Assembly (NCBI GenBank): GCA_963693285.1
Contig: OY848917.1
Location: 18,953,745-19,017,744, forward strand
Length of the DNA: 64,000 nucleotides
Direction: 5' to 3'
DNA from: Xestospongia muta
Lineage: Eukaryota; Porifera; Demospongiae; Haplosclerida; Petrosiidae
Position numbers and translations under genes: made by a program. The first letter of the stretch is position 1. Every line of letters starts with the position of its first letter. A model generated the notes under the pieces. That model was given only the letters and a program-made list of their open reading frames with translations, did not search any database and had not been told where the DNA came from. Shown here piece after piece: positions 52,418 through 62,300 of the stretch.

Positions 52418-54756
52418 AAGAAAGAGAGAGTTAGAACAGACATAACAGTAAAAGAAACTAACTTGGTTTTCGAAATTCCACTCCAAGCCACACCCTTGGA
52501 GCAAAGTCAGTATGACCAATATATTGAACTGTTCCTTTCTCTTTATTAACAAAAACACTCATACCCTAAAATGGATAGATAGAGAACAAATGGACATATA
52601 GATAATCAAATGGACGCATAGAGATATAAATGGATTCACATATACCTTTTCCAATGTAATATCAGGTGCTGTAGCTAAAGAGAGAGATGTGGGAACAGGA
52701 GAAGTGAAACTTGAATAACTCTTAGAAGGAAGAGTGGATTTACCAAAAATGAAAAAATAAATAATAGCTTTTCTGACAACTGGATCATCCATCCATCTTG
52801 TCACTCCATCCATCCATTCATCTTACCTAGCACTACTGGGTGTTAGCCTCCTTCTTCTTGTATTGGTTGGAGTTGAGACAGGAGGATTAGGAGATGGAGA
52901 ACAACTACCTCCAGAGCTTGGCAGGTCAATACTATCTTTACCAATAATCTTACTAACTTTTGATGGTAGGACAAAGATGCCGTGGTTAGGTTGACATTTG
53001 AAGTACTCCTTTCCTCCTTTGGTACCATCACGTGTACCACGAGGATGATCTAGCTCTATACCTAACCAGAATCTGAAATAGATGCATAGAAGATAAACAA
53101 TGGATGTATGAATTTGGAAATGGATGCATACATTGACAGATATATCAACTTGTGGCAATGAACATTATATTAGTCCATTTAATAGCAAAATAAATGGATG
53201 TATAATTGACCAAATGGATGCATAGATTATCAAATGGAAATATAAGTAACTAAATGGACATATTATTCTCTTACCCTGGGGCAAATTTTACAGCACCAGC
53301 ATATCGTAATGTTCCTTTATTTTTACCAGACACAATGACACGATCTCCAACCTGAAACTCTGATGACATCTGAAGATCAGAATGAGCCTCAATAGCTCGT
53401 GCTGTCACAAATGATTCACTTTTAACACGAAGATCTGATGAAAGAGTTGAAGTAACTGTTTTCTTTCCTTTAGCACTAGCTCCACTACCAGCACTAGAAG
53501 TACTGGGTGGAGTAGTACTGGAGTCCTTAGTAATATGTTTTAAATGGACAAAGAGACCTTGAAAGGAAAACATTTATCCATCAATACATCTATCTGTCCA
53601 TTGATCAATACATCTATCTGTCCATTGATCAATACATCCATCTGTCCATTGATCATTATATCCATCCATCCAATAATTCATCCATTCATCCATTGCTAAT
53701 ATAACAGTCCATAATATATACTATATATCCATTTTATTTCCTATATATCCATCATACCTCGTTTAGGTTTACAAGAGAAATATCGTATTCCTCCATGAGA
53801 TCCATCATTACGACCAACTTCATCATCGAGTTCAATTGACCTGATCCAAACATAGTCTCACCAGCAAATTTAAATGTAGCTTTCTAAAAGGTTAAAAATA
53901 CAATAGCCCTAGTTATTATAAAATATTAACAAGTACAGGAACAATGAAAGGCACTAAAGTCCCAAACCTCGCTGCAGTTTCTAAGTTATTTATAAATCCA
54001 ATGCCAGCTTAGGCCCAGCTTATGATGTTGTTATTGCAAGAAAATTTATTAACATTCCAGAAGGTGTGGTTATAAAATGGTAAGCTAAGCTTTGTCATTC
54101 TGTATATGCTCATTAACATTCCAGAAGGTGTGGTTATAAAATGGTAAGTTTTGTCATTCTGTATATGCTCATTAATTGTTGCTTGATTTCTAGCTGTGCC
54201 ATGTCTGTGAAGCAGACCTGATTTATACGTCTAGATAATGATACATCTCCTATCTCAAAATTAAAATTAAAATGCCTTACTACTGGATGTTTTTCCTATG
54301 CTCAAGGATTTGTTATTCAAGCTTTGGCTGCAAGTCTAGTAACAGTATAAAAGTACAGTATAATGTTAATGATACAATGTCTACAATCATCAGAACAGTT
54401 TGACACAAATGGTATAACATACTAGTGGGACCTCTGTGAATACCAAGATGTCTCCAACAATAAATACTACTATTATAACAGACCACACCTACTGATACCT
54501 GACACTGACTATCTTTGTTAATCCTTTACTAACAAAACTTTGAACAACAGGTCAATGTAGAAATTACTAATAGCCACACCTATAACATTCTATATCTATT
54601 AAATACTGATTTAAATCTAGTAACATGTAGTAATCTCTACAAACAATATACACTGACTATGTCACAAATGTTTGGATCTGCACTTGACTCTAACAATAGT
54701 TGTACGATATCATAGTAACCTCCTTTTGATGCATAATGTAGAGCTGTTTGCTGATA
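52231..54756 (-). CDS. CLIP-like protein: ankyrin plus three CAP-Gly domains
   Basis: Exons: 54,658-54,756 (one ankyrin, 'YQQTALHYASKGGYYDIVQL'), 53,758-53,883 and 53,275-53,557 (CAP-Gly 1, linker, start of CAP-Gly 2), 52,827-53,072 ('FWLGIELDHPRG', 'YFKCQPNHGIFVLPSKV'), 52,646-52,742 (Ser-rich), 52,463-52,565 ('KGTVQYIGHTDFAPRVWLGV') and 52,231-52,364 ('SGKNDGSVNGKRYFSYKPN', stop). Ankyrins followed by CAP-Gly domains are the CLIP3/CLIP4 plan; those proteins act at microtubule plus ends and membranes. Two problems: exon 53,758-53,883 is one base short, shifting frame inside CAP-Gly 1, and the acceptor before 52,742 reads GG where the left arm has AG. It may therefore be a pseudogene. The 5' end upstream of the ankyrin exon was not found. 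Confidence 0.7.
52371..52430. repeat. (GA)n microsatellite in CAP-Gly intron
   Basis: A GA-rich run on the + strand, the polypyrimidine tract of the last CAP-Gly intron on the - strand; counterpart of 1,551-1,587. Confidence 0.9.
53575..53700. repeat. ATCC-type minisatellite in CAP-Gly intron
   Basis: Repeats of 'catctatctgtccattgatc' with a period near 28 bases, like the satellite at 20,346-20,745. Confidence 0.8.
54049..54172. repeat. Tandem duplication of about 64 bp
   Basis: 'cattaacattccagaaggtg' followed by 'tggttataaaatggtaag' and 'tttgtcattctgtatatgct' occurs twice back to back; the second copy lacks a few bases ('ctaagc'). It lies in the intron between the ankyrin and the first CAP-Gly exon. 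Confidence 0.85.
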
Positions 54757-55170
54757 CTAAAGGAAGTACACAAGTATTAATTTTATTGTTGACATGCTCA
54801 GGTTGAATTACTGATAAAAAGAGTAAATTAAATTCATTTGTTGCTAACTACATTGGCAGTTGTTACATGTAGTTAAATTAAAAAAAAAAGTTATACTAAT
54901 AGTACAAGGTTAGTAGGAAGTGTGACAAAATGTCAAAATAGTCTATTAATTAAAGTTGTGTGTTAAATATTTCCTTCTTCATTAACATTATATGACAATG
55001 TCAATAAAGTAAATGAGAGAAGTCTTATGGAAATAGGAAAAGAGAGATTAAATTGCTTTCTAGATAACAATGTCTATAAGAGTGGGTAGGGCTAAATCTC
55101 TTAAATGCTTGTAATTGATCTCCTTTGTTATAGAATGTCATGTAAACAAACCACGTTTTCTCTCGTGGTC
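54757..55170. other. No gene recognised
   Basis: AT-rich sequence upstream of the CLIP-like ankyrin exon. Further 5' exons must lie here or beyond if that gene is real, but I saw none. Confidence 0.5.
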
Positions 55171-55176
55171 GTGAAA

Positions 55177-55369
55177 ATGCAGAGTAAAAAAGACTGAATC
55201 ACAAACAAAGGAGGTTTTTGCGAATGTCTATGGCTATTTCGAGGAAGTCAGCAGGCGTCAACAGACTCAAGGACCTCTTAAACAAATCTCTGATGCCATA
55301 GGAGTTTCATGTACCAGCATCAAGAGGCTACTGATAGTTCTGATGACAAATAGTTCTAGATATTCTTAG
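55177..55369 (+). mobile_element. Transposase N-terminal remnant (helix-turn-helix)
   Basis: From 55,177 an ATG opens MQSKK and then shifts by one base; from 55,190 the frame reads 'KTESQTKEVFANVYGYFEEV', 'RRQQTQGPLKQISDAIGVSC' and TSIKRLL, ending in a stop near 55,369. 'QISDAIGVSCTSIKRLL' has the spacing of a helix-turn-helix, and the whole resembles the DNA-binding head of IS630/Tc1-like or related transposases common in invertebrates. No catalytic part follows. It is a decayed fragment; the exact superfamily is uncertain. Confidence 0.5.
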
Positions 55370-55959
55370 TCTTTCTTCTTTGTTAAAAGGTTTTTTTCAG
55401 AACCACAGTGGCTTTATAGCTGCCTAAAATCGCAAAAGACAATACTTGATTATTATTTTAATAATAATAATTGTTATTAATTATTCACGGTATAATTTAT
55501 ATTGGTGTGTTATGCTTTTACAAAGCAACAAATTATACATTGAGTAATTCACAGAATTTCTAGGATCCATGGTAATCCACCAATGTAAAGTACAAGTTAT
55601 TTGTTAAAATGACAATTAATTTTTATAGTGAGAGTAGACTTAGTTAATATATTTCATCTTATAACAATGTAGATATATTTATGTTATCTTTTGCCTAGTG
55701 ATAACGTTTGTTTTATATCACATGTTTTTGTTGATGACATCATTTATTGTAGATTTTATGATTTGAGTTACAAGATGTTCATTATTACTTGCCATGTCTT
55801 GTTTTTGTCACGTTGTATTACCACAGATAATAAAAGATTAATACTAACCTATTATTGATGGCATTATTTAAAATATTGAATCATGTTTGGTCTTATATGA
55901 TGTTTGTGATGCTTGAATTATTGAGGAAATTACACTGACCATATAGTGTTCATTTTCCA

Positions 55960-56115
55960 ACATAGGTGAGATTTGATTGCTTTATAGGTGTTGAGATAGA
56001 TATAACCAGGTCATGTTTGCCAGAACTTGAGTTCAATAGTTTAGTAATAACATTATGATATTGAATACCAAGTTTATTGCTTAGTATATGTACAATGTAG
56101 AGTTAAACATATTCA
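55960..56115 (+). repeat. Repeated block, copy 1
   Basis: Partner of 56,826-56,980. It carries the same short frame (about 'ITRSCLPELEFNSL'), followed by 'gagttaaacatatt' and 'gacgctagtaaaa'. Confidence 0.7.
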
Positions 56116-56825
56116 CATCTAGACGCTAGTAAAATCATAGAAATTATATGACATGATGTAAAACATGACAGAATGCTAATGTTGTATAATATCTATGGTA
56201 AAACCTAACTCTTAGTCTAAACGCTCAATATCTAAACCTATAAATATGCATGTGCTGCAATTGGAAACATCTCGATTCTAAGAGACGGCTCGAGGTACTC
56301 GCGCTCCGCGTTTTATTAAGTAACAAGAAAAGCCTAGAAATGGCGCACATGCCAAAAATGGAATTAGAAATAAGAAATTGGAACTCATCAACTGGCTCCT
56401 TAATTGGAATTTTTAATAAGCTAAGGTGCGTGGAAGATATATATAGGAAATAGGAATTGGAATGTCCGTCTGCGACTTCCGTACTTTTTAAAGAGAGATT
56501 TAGTCTTTCTAGTTGCTTTAGAGCGTAGAGTAGAGCAGCAGAGAAGTTACTATCTGTTCACTACAGTAGCATTTTGAACATTGCGGTAAAAGGAAGTACG
56601 TCATCCTTGACGGAGGATTCCTAGAGTATACTATTTTCCAAGAACTCTGTGGAAATCACGTGCATTCGCAAGCAGTAGTTATCAGGCATTCTCTTCTTTC
56701 GCGAATATATGCACTTAATGATGTATTGTGCATTTTGGCTCGCTGTACGCGAGAGAAAGAAATAATTTAAAGGTTACTGTTAATTGCTCTCGTGTTTTTA
56801 GCGATTTTCAAACATTTGGTTTCGA

Positions 56826-56980
56826 TTGGATTATGGACGTAAAGATGGATGTAACCAGGTCGAGTTTGCCAGAACTTGAGTTGGACAGTTTAACAGAAAG
56901 ATTATGATATCGAGTGCCAAGATTAGCGCTTACTGCACACACAACATAGAGTTAAATATATTAACAGCTAGGCGCTGTTA
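56826..56980 (+). repeat. Repeated block, copy 2, with a small ORF
   Basis: A 24-codon frame opens with ATG near 56,834: MDVKMDVTRSSLPELELDSL, then TERL and a stop. Copy 1 keeps the middle (TRSxLPELExxSL) with conservative changes. It may be an upstream ORF or an old exon fragment; support is thin. Confidence 0.5.
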
Positions 56981-57183
56981 AAACCCCAACTCTTTGCCTA
57001 AAGTTAAATGTACATGCGTAGTGGTCATGGCGCATCATAAGCTATAAGGTCATGCAAGACATTATATTATAATTATGAAGTGTTTCGTAATAACTCGTTG
57101 ACAGTGTATTCAAAACTGGTGCACCCAGGAGTATTGATGGGTGGTGACCAGCGCCTGGTATTTCCCAAAAGGGCGTGTTTGTA

Positions 57184-58273
57184 ATGGCTGCAAAAGCATT
57201 TCCAAGCCAAGGGAAAGAAATTTACAGGGGTATGTTAAAAATTACTTAACTGTGTTAATTACTGTAGTCCTTATCTACTGTTTGAATGGCTGCATGCAAT
57301 TAGACAGGTCTTATTATGTTTTTATATCATCCACACACATATAATCTAGTTTTTTGTTTATATAGAGTATTCCAGATATGATGAAAGTGTGGAAAGTATA
57401 GAAAACCCTACAGAAATCTATGATCACTTTTGGGTTCACGTGTCCACACAACGCCAATATGATGTAGCTCCTCGTATTTATGGCAAATGGCTCATATTTA
57501 GACATTTTGATAAAATAAATGAGCTATGGTGGACAATTCGAACTGCTGTTCTCACCAATTATTTTTATGGGTGGGTGTTTGCAAAATGCTCAACAATGAA
57601 ATACAATCCATCTCAAAAAGGTCCTGGGCCTTGTACTACATGTGTGATTCAAGTTTACACAGAAGAGCAAAATATGGTGGATGTTGGCTTTGAGCTTGTT
57701 AAGACAGCAAAACAGGATATTCACTACAAACTCGAAGAAGACACTCTGGCCAAGAAGTACGTACACACAGGTGCTGGTAAAACTACAATCGAAACGATAT
57801 TCTGGAACAATGGAAATCCATCTTTTGATTGTGAAGGTCAGCTTTATTTTGGAGCACCTGGTTGTCATGATTCATGGCATCTTAATGTTGTCAAAGCTCC
57901 AAAGAAATTTATTACTGAAGAAATCATTGGAAAGTGGGTTATCCAGTTTAATAATGAAGATCTAACTCACTTCTGGCACTTCTTAAAGGTAAAGATTGAA
58001 TCCGACACTGAATATTTTGGAGTTGCTAAAATGGTGTGCCCTTCAAAAGTGGATCATTACTCAGCAGAAGAGAAAGCTGCTTTTGAATTTTATGTTAGCA
58101 AAGATTGGAAAGATGTCGTGGGTCAGAAATTGATCAAACTTGTTTCAACAGACATATTATTTGAACAAAAGTTAAAATATAGTACTGCAGTCAATCCTTC
58201 TAAGACACTGTACTGGAATGAAGGTGAACCAGGTTATGTCAAGATTCTTAAAAAAACCGGAATTGCCAAGTAG
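57184..58273 (+). CDS. BLES03/DUF1917-like two-domain protein, diverged intact copy
   Basis: Exon 1 is 57,184-57,229 (MAAKAFPSQGKEIYR) and exon 2 is 57,366-58,273, 908 bases long, exactly as in unit B, joined in the same phase 1; 317 residues. The first domain holds 'GKWLIFRHFDKINELWWTIR', 'KCSTMKYNPSQKGPGPCTT' and 'FWNNGNPSFDCEG'. The second holds 'GKWVIQFNNEDLTHFWHFL', 'SAEEKAAFEFYV' and 'LYWNEGEPGYVKI'. Clearly diverged from the 20-30 kb copies yet without lesions, so probably the conserved parent-type gene. The role is not known; the family is said to have an eIF4E-like fold. Confidence 0.85.
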
Positions 58274-58305
58274 TGGTGCACATAGAGATGTCACAAACTA
58301 AAAGA

Positions 58306-58347
58306 ATGAAACTACAAAATAGTATATATACTATTTTGTAGTTTCAT
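58306..58347. other. Perfect 42-bp palindrome just 3' of the gene
   Basis: The 21 bases atgaaactacaaaatagtat + a are followed by their exact inverse. It lies 33 bases after the stop, so it would form a long hairpin in the 3' untranslated region. It is possibly a mini foldback element. Confidence 0.9.
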
Positions 58348-58396
58348 GAAGTTTATTGCTATTATTCAATATATATACTATCATTTAATAATGTAC

Positions 58397-58440
58397 TATA
58401 GGATTGACTGTTTACATAAACAGTCAATCTGATGGACTAT
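58397..58440. other. Second 3' hairpin
   Basis: gattgactgttta (58,402-58,414) pairs with its exact inverse at 58,417-58,429 across a two-base loop; outside it, 'actata' and 'tatagt'-type ends pair with a small bulge. Confidence 0.8.
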
Positions 58441-58712
58441 AATGAAAGTAGTGCTATGTTTACCTTAAATATAAGTACATACAAGCAGTAAAAATATACA
58501 TATACTAACTTTGTAGACCCAATTAACCCTAATTGAAGGGTTTTTTTCAATTGTCATAAAAACCGTTCACAAATGTTGATGATGATGTTCCCTTATCCAT
58601 TATCTTCATAATACCCTTGCTATGAGACACCTACATTCAGCATATAAAGTTACAGGATGTGACATTTCAAAAAGGAACTCAAAAACAGTGTAATGGACAT
58701 ACTGGTAGTGTA

Positions 58713-58817
58713 CACTGCAAAAAAATGTCATTCACTTCCTATCAGTGAACGTTGTCACAAATGTCAAGTAATTGTGTTTACTGGTAGGAGGTGAACATAA
58801 TTACTCATTTTTGCAGT
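58713..58817. mobile_element. Small MITE with CACTGCAAAAA ends
   Basis: Ends cactgcaaaaaaatg and catttttgcagt are inverse to each other, about 105 bases apart, flanked by TA. The termini resemble, but are not the same as, the CACTGTAAAAA family. There is no coding capacity. Confidence 0.65.
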
Positions 58818-59379
58818 ATGCTATTATTAACCTTTGCTGCTTACTTCATTGGCAAAGGCACAGTACTTATGTGTGTATGTCTTTGAACCGGTTTAACTAG
58901 GCAACAACAGTGTCTACATCTTTAAAACATGATATATATATATATATATATATATAGAATAGCAAGTGTTTGTGTTTGCTCCCATAAAGCTATTACAGAT
59001 ACAAAGTTCAACTATCTACAAATTCAACATGAAAATTTTCACAGAAATATTTTGTTCTGAAGTTATGGTAAATTTACTTAACTTCACAGCCCAGACTCCT
59101 TTGCTAACAGTTGTAGAGGTAAGTAGATATATTATCTAGAAGATGTGTGATGAGACTAACAATATTGTAAGTGATACAGAAGCAGTACATTAGATTATTA
59201 AAGTATACATTAGGTCTACAAAATATATAAGTTAACAAAAAAACAGTCTTACAAAACTACCCTTTGACTATGACTGTGATGGTCACTGCCACACCCACTA
59301 CAAGACACTTGTCACATCTATAATTTAAACATCATCAACCACCCATAAAATAAAGAAATATTCGTACAACAAGTGTCTA
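58818..59379. other. Non-coding with a (TA)n tract
   Basis: A TA microsatellite lies at about 58,930-58,954. A short + strand frame near 59,029-59,118 ends in a gtaagt donor and might be an exon of the gene whose last exon is at 60,680, but nothing else supports it. Confidence 0.4.
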
Positions 59380-62300
59380 TTATCTATATTCAAAAGCAAC
59401 ACCAACAGAATCCTCAATGTTAATCACAGCATGACCCCAATTCTCTGGAATGTATATACTCTCACCAGGAAACTGTAGATACTGCATACAGGTATTTTCT
59501 AACTGAGACATCTAATATAAAAAGACAACACAGTGATTTAGTTTATGTATGGTTAGAGTCAAATGCTTACTTTATTTGTTAGTTGACTAATATGCTGAAA
59601 AGAGAAATATGCTTTGCTTGGTTGCCAGAAGTACCACATTTTCAATCCATATATCAGTACATTGAGTGCTTTGCCATGGAAATGAGGAGGAGAGCCTGAG
59701 TTCTTTGGACCAAGAATAAACTGCTTTAAATAAATTGACCTATTAGTTAGAAAGCTAGGAATAATGATATCATTAATGAGGGTAGCCTGCTTCTCAAAAA
59801 TTTGTCCATCAAAAAGATAGAGAGGTGTGTCTGTAGTATTAACAAAACTGTCAACATAGTCACTTAATGCCATCGGTATTGTTTTTGTTCTTTGAAAATA
59901 TAGATCTTCATATGGCATTCTTGATACTTTAATTTTAAGAGATCCATACCTAAAAAATAATAATAAACAATGTTCATATGTTATTGACTTTACCTATAAT
60001 TGTTTTAAACTAGTCTGCACAGTTTAATATTATGGGAACTGTTGCTATAAATTTTAATTAGCTCAAACAAACATCATATTTATTGGTTTGTAAAAGTTAG
60101 AATCATCCACTGATACATACATTGATTTACTAGTTCTTTCTGTACTTAATAAACAAATTTGAGAATTGTGACTATCATAAACTCAAAATTATGGTCTTGG
60201 TAATGTAAGACAGTTATAGCATCAAACATCTCCATTACTGTAAAAGGCCTGGTTCCAAAACTTTTAAGGGTTCTAAAGGACATGTTCCACTGGGACTGAC
60301 GAAAGCTCTTCTTTTAGCATGTCTTTAAAAGGAGATGAGGTATTTTATCTGTGTTTTAAAATGAACAAGACAAACTCAAGCAAATGTAACTCTTTTGAGG
60401 AACAACATTTGCAAAATTAAAAAGCATCTGTCATGTCCCTTGTCCATATATACATTGTCTCTATGCATGTCTTTTTGCTAGAAAAATACACACACAGATC
60501 TAAAAACTTGATGTCCAAGATATAGCAATAGTATAGTATAGAGGTTAGAACTTCATAGCTTTGATAATGTGATATTACAGTACAGCAACAGTATCTTGTA
60601 ACTTTAATCATTATTTCTATCCAATTACAATTGTTATCAAGATTTCTCTACATCATCAGTATTGGCTCATTTTTGCAGGTGACTTGTGACCTCCAGAATA
60701 CTGTATCTTCTATAGAAGAGGCCGCACCTTCCCTGATAGTGTTGGGACAGCTTGGTGAAGTTAAAGAAGTCTTCCTTGTAGCAGAATCACAGATAATCTG
60801 CAAAATAAACCCAAACGAAGCACCAATTCTACTCCTGGGAGCTTTTTATGCCTTTAATATGGCATATCCTAAAGGTCTGGAAACAATGTATTCCTTCCTA
60901 GAACACATACTGCTTAGCAAAAAGCTATCCAAGATGTCTACACTATTATGTAATTTTATTACCACACTAAAAACAGATTGTTGTAAATAAAATTAGATAC
61001 ACAATTATTTAAACATTATTTTTTTATTTGTAACGAAGTATTTTCCTGTAAGATTTTTTTGCATACATACACAATTATTCAAACATTATTTTTTATTTCA
61101 TTAGTTTTTATTCCATGTATTAAACCTTTTCATTCTTAAAACAACTTTCCAAGCAGAATAACAGGATGATCTGTAATGATGGTTCAGTTACACAGTAATC
61201 TGTGTGCTTTGGACACAACTGTTTACTGTGTGAAATTAACACATTTTCAGGTGTTAAATAAGTTGCAAAATTATCACACCTGTATTTGTGTGATCAGCAC
61301 AACCTATTTTTTACAGTGTACACATTTTAAATAGAATACCTTTGGATTAATTGTTCTTTTCATTGTACACATTTTAAATAGAATACCTTTGGATTAATTG
61401 TTCTTTTGTCCAGTGCTGCAAAGCAGGCCAGTCATTAGCAACATCTTGTAATACAATAGGAACATGATGTTTTTCAACTGTCATCAGAAACTGCTCTGAA
61501 TTGATGTTGCTTGCTTGCACAGTCATCATATGAGAACAAACTAAGTCACTTATATCATAGTCAAATGATGTCCATCCACTGAACGACTGATATCTATACC
61601 ATGATAAAAGGTTAAGCTTGTTTTTTGAGTATACTTCACAGTTAGATGATAAAGTTGTACATACTGGGTCTCTGTTTTTGTATTGCAAACCATTAACGTT
61701 AGACAACATATCTACTATTGAGTCATCGCCAGCTTTAATGGCTAAATCAATTGGCAATAGTTCCATGTTATTTCTTTTGTTAACGGGCACTCCTTTATTT
61801 AGTAGGAATTTGACTGCTGAGTTTCTACCAGCATAACTAGCCACATGAAGTATAGTATTACCATGTATATCAGTTAGGTTTGATAGGTCTAAGTGTGAAT
61901 GAAAATGATCCACCAGTAAGTCCAAGTCTTTGTGTGATATTACACTATTCAAAGATGATAATGATAATTCTCCACCAGGTAATACAGGAACCTAGAAAGT
62001 TAAAGGAACAAGAATCATAGTTGTATAATTAGTTAGCTTAATCATATCTGATATTGCAACTATATGGGTAAAAATACAAATTAAATTACTAGTAAAATGT
62101 TTACATAGGAACCATTAAGTAGGTAAACAGAGTATATGAATATTATAACTGATAACCACAATACATATTATAACTTGTAATAATACAGGATAACTTGGTA
62201 GCCCCATATACATACTTCAGAGGTAAAGAGAAAGCAAACAGAAGCATAACCAAAGTGATAGAGGAGGATAAACCCAATTTGAGGCAATATGAAAGCAATA

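Larger units (their letters stand above)
55370..57183. other. Upstream region of the 57 kb gene with a repeated block
   Basis: No complete gene was seen. A block of about 150 bases occurs twice: 55,960-56,115 and 56,826-56,980 (shared 'gtttgccagaacttgagtt'). From about 56,250 to 57,180 the DNA is less AT-rich, with many CG dinucleotides, as might fit a promoter. A 67-residue frame at 56,250-56,453 has no recognisable family. Confidence 0.5.

Noticed and set aside
58306..58440. Rho-independent terminators
   Set aside because: Bacterial-type terminators do not apply to this spliced eukaryotic DNA, and no U-tract follows either hairpin.
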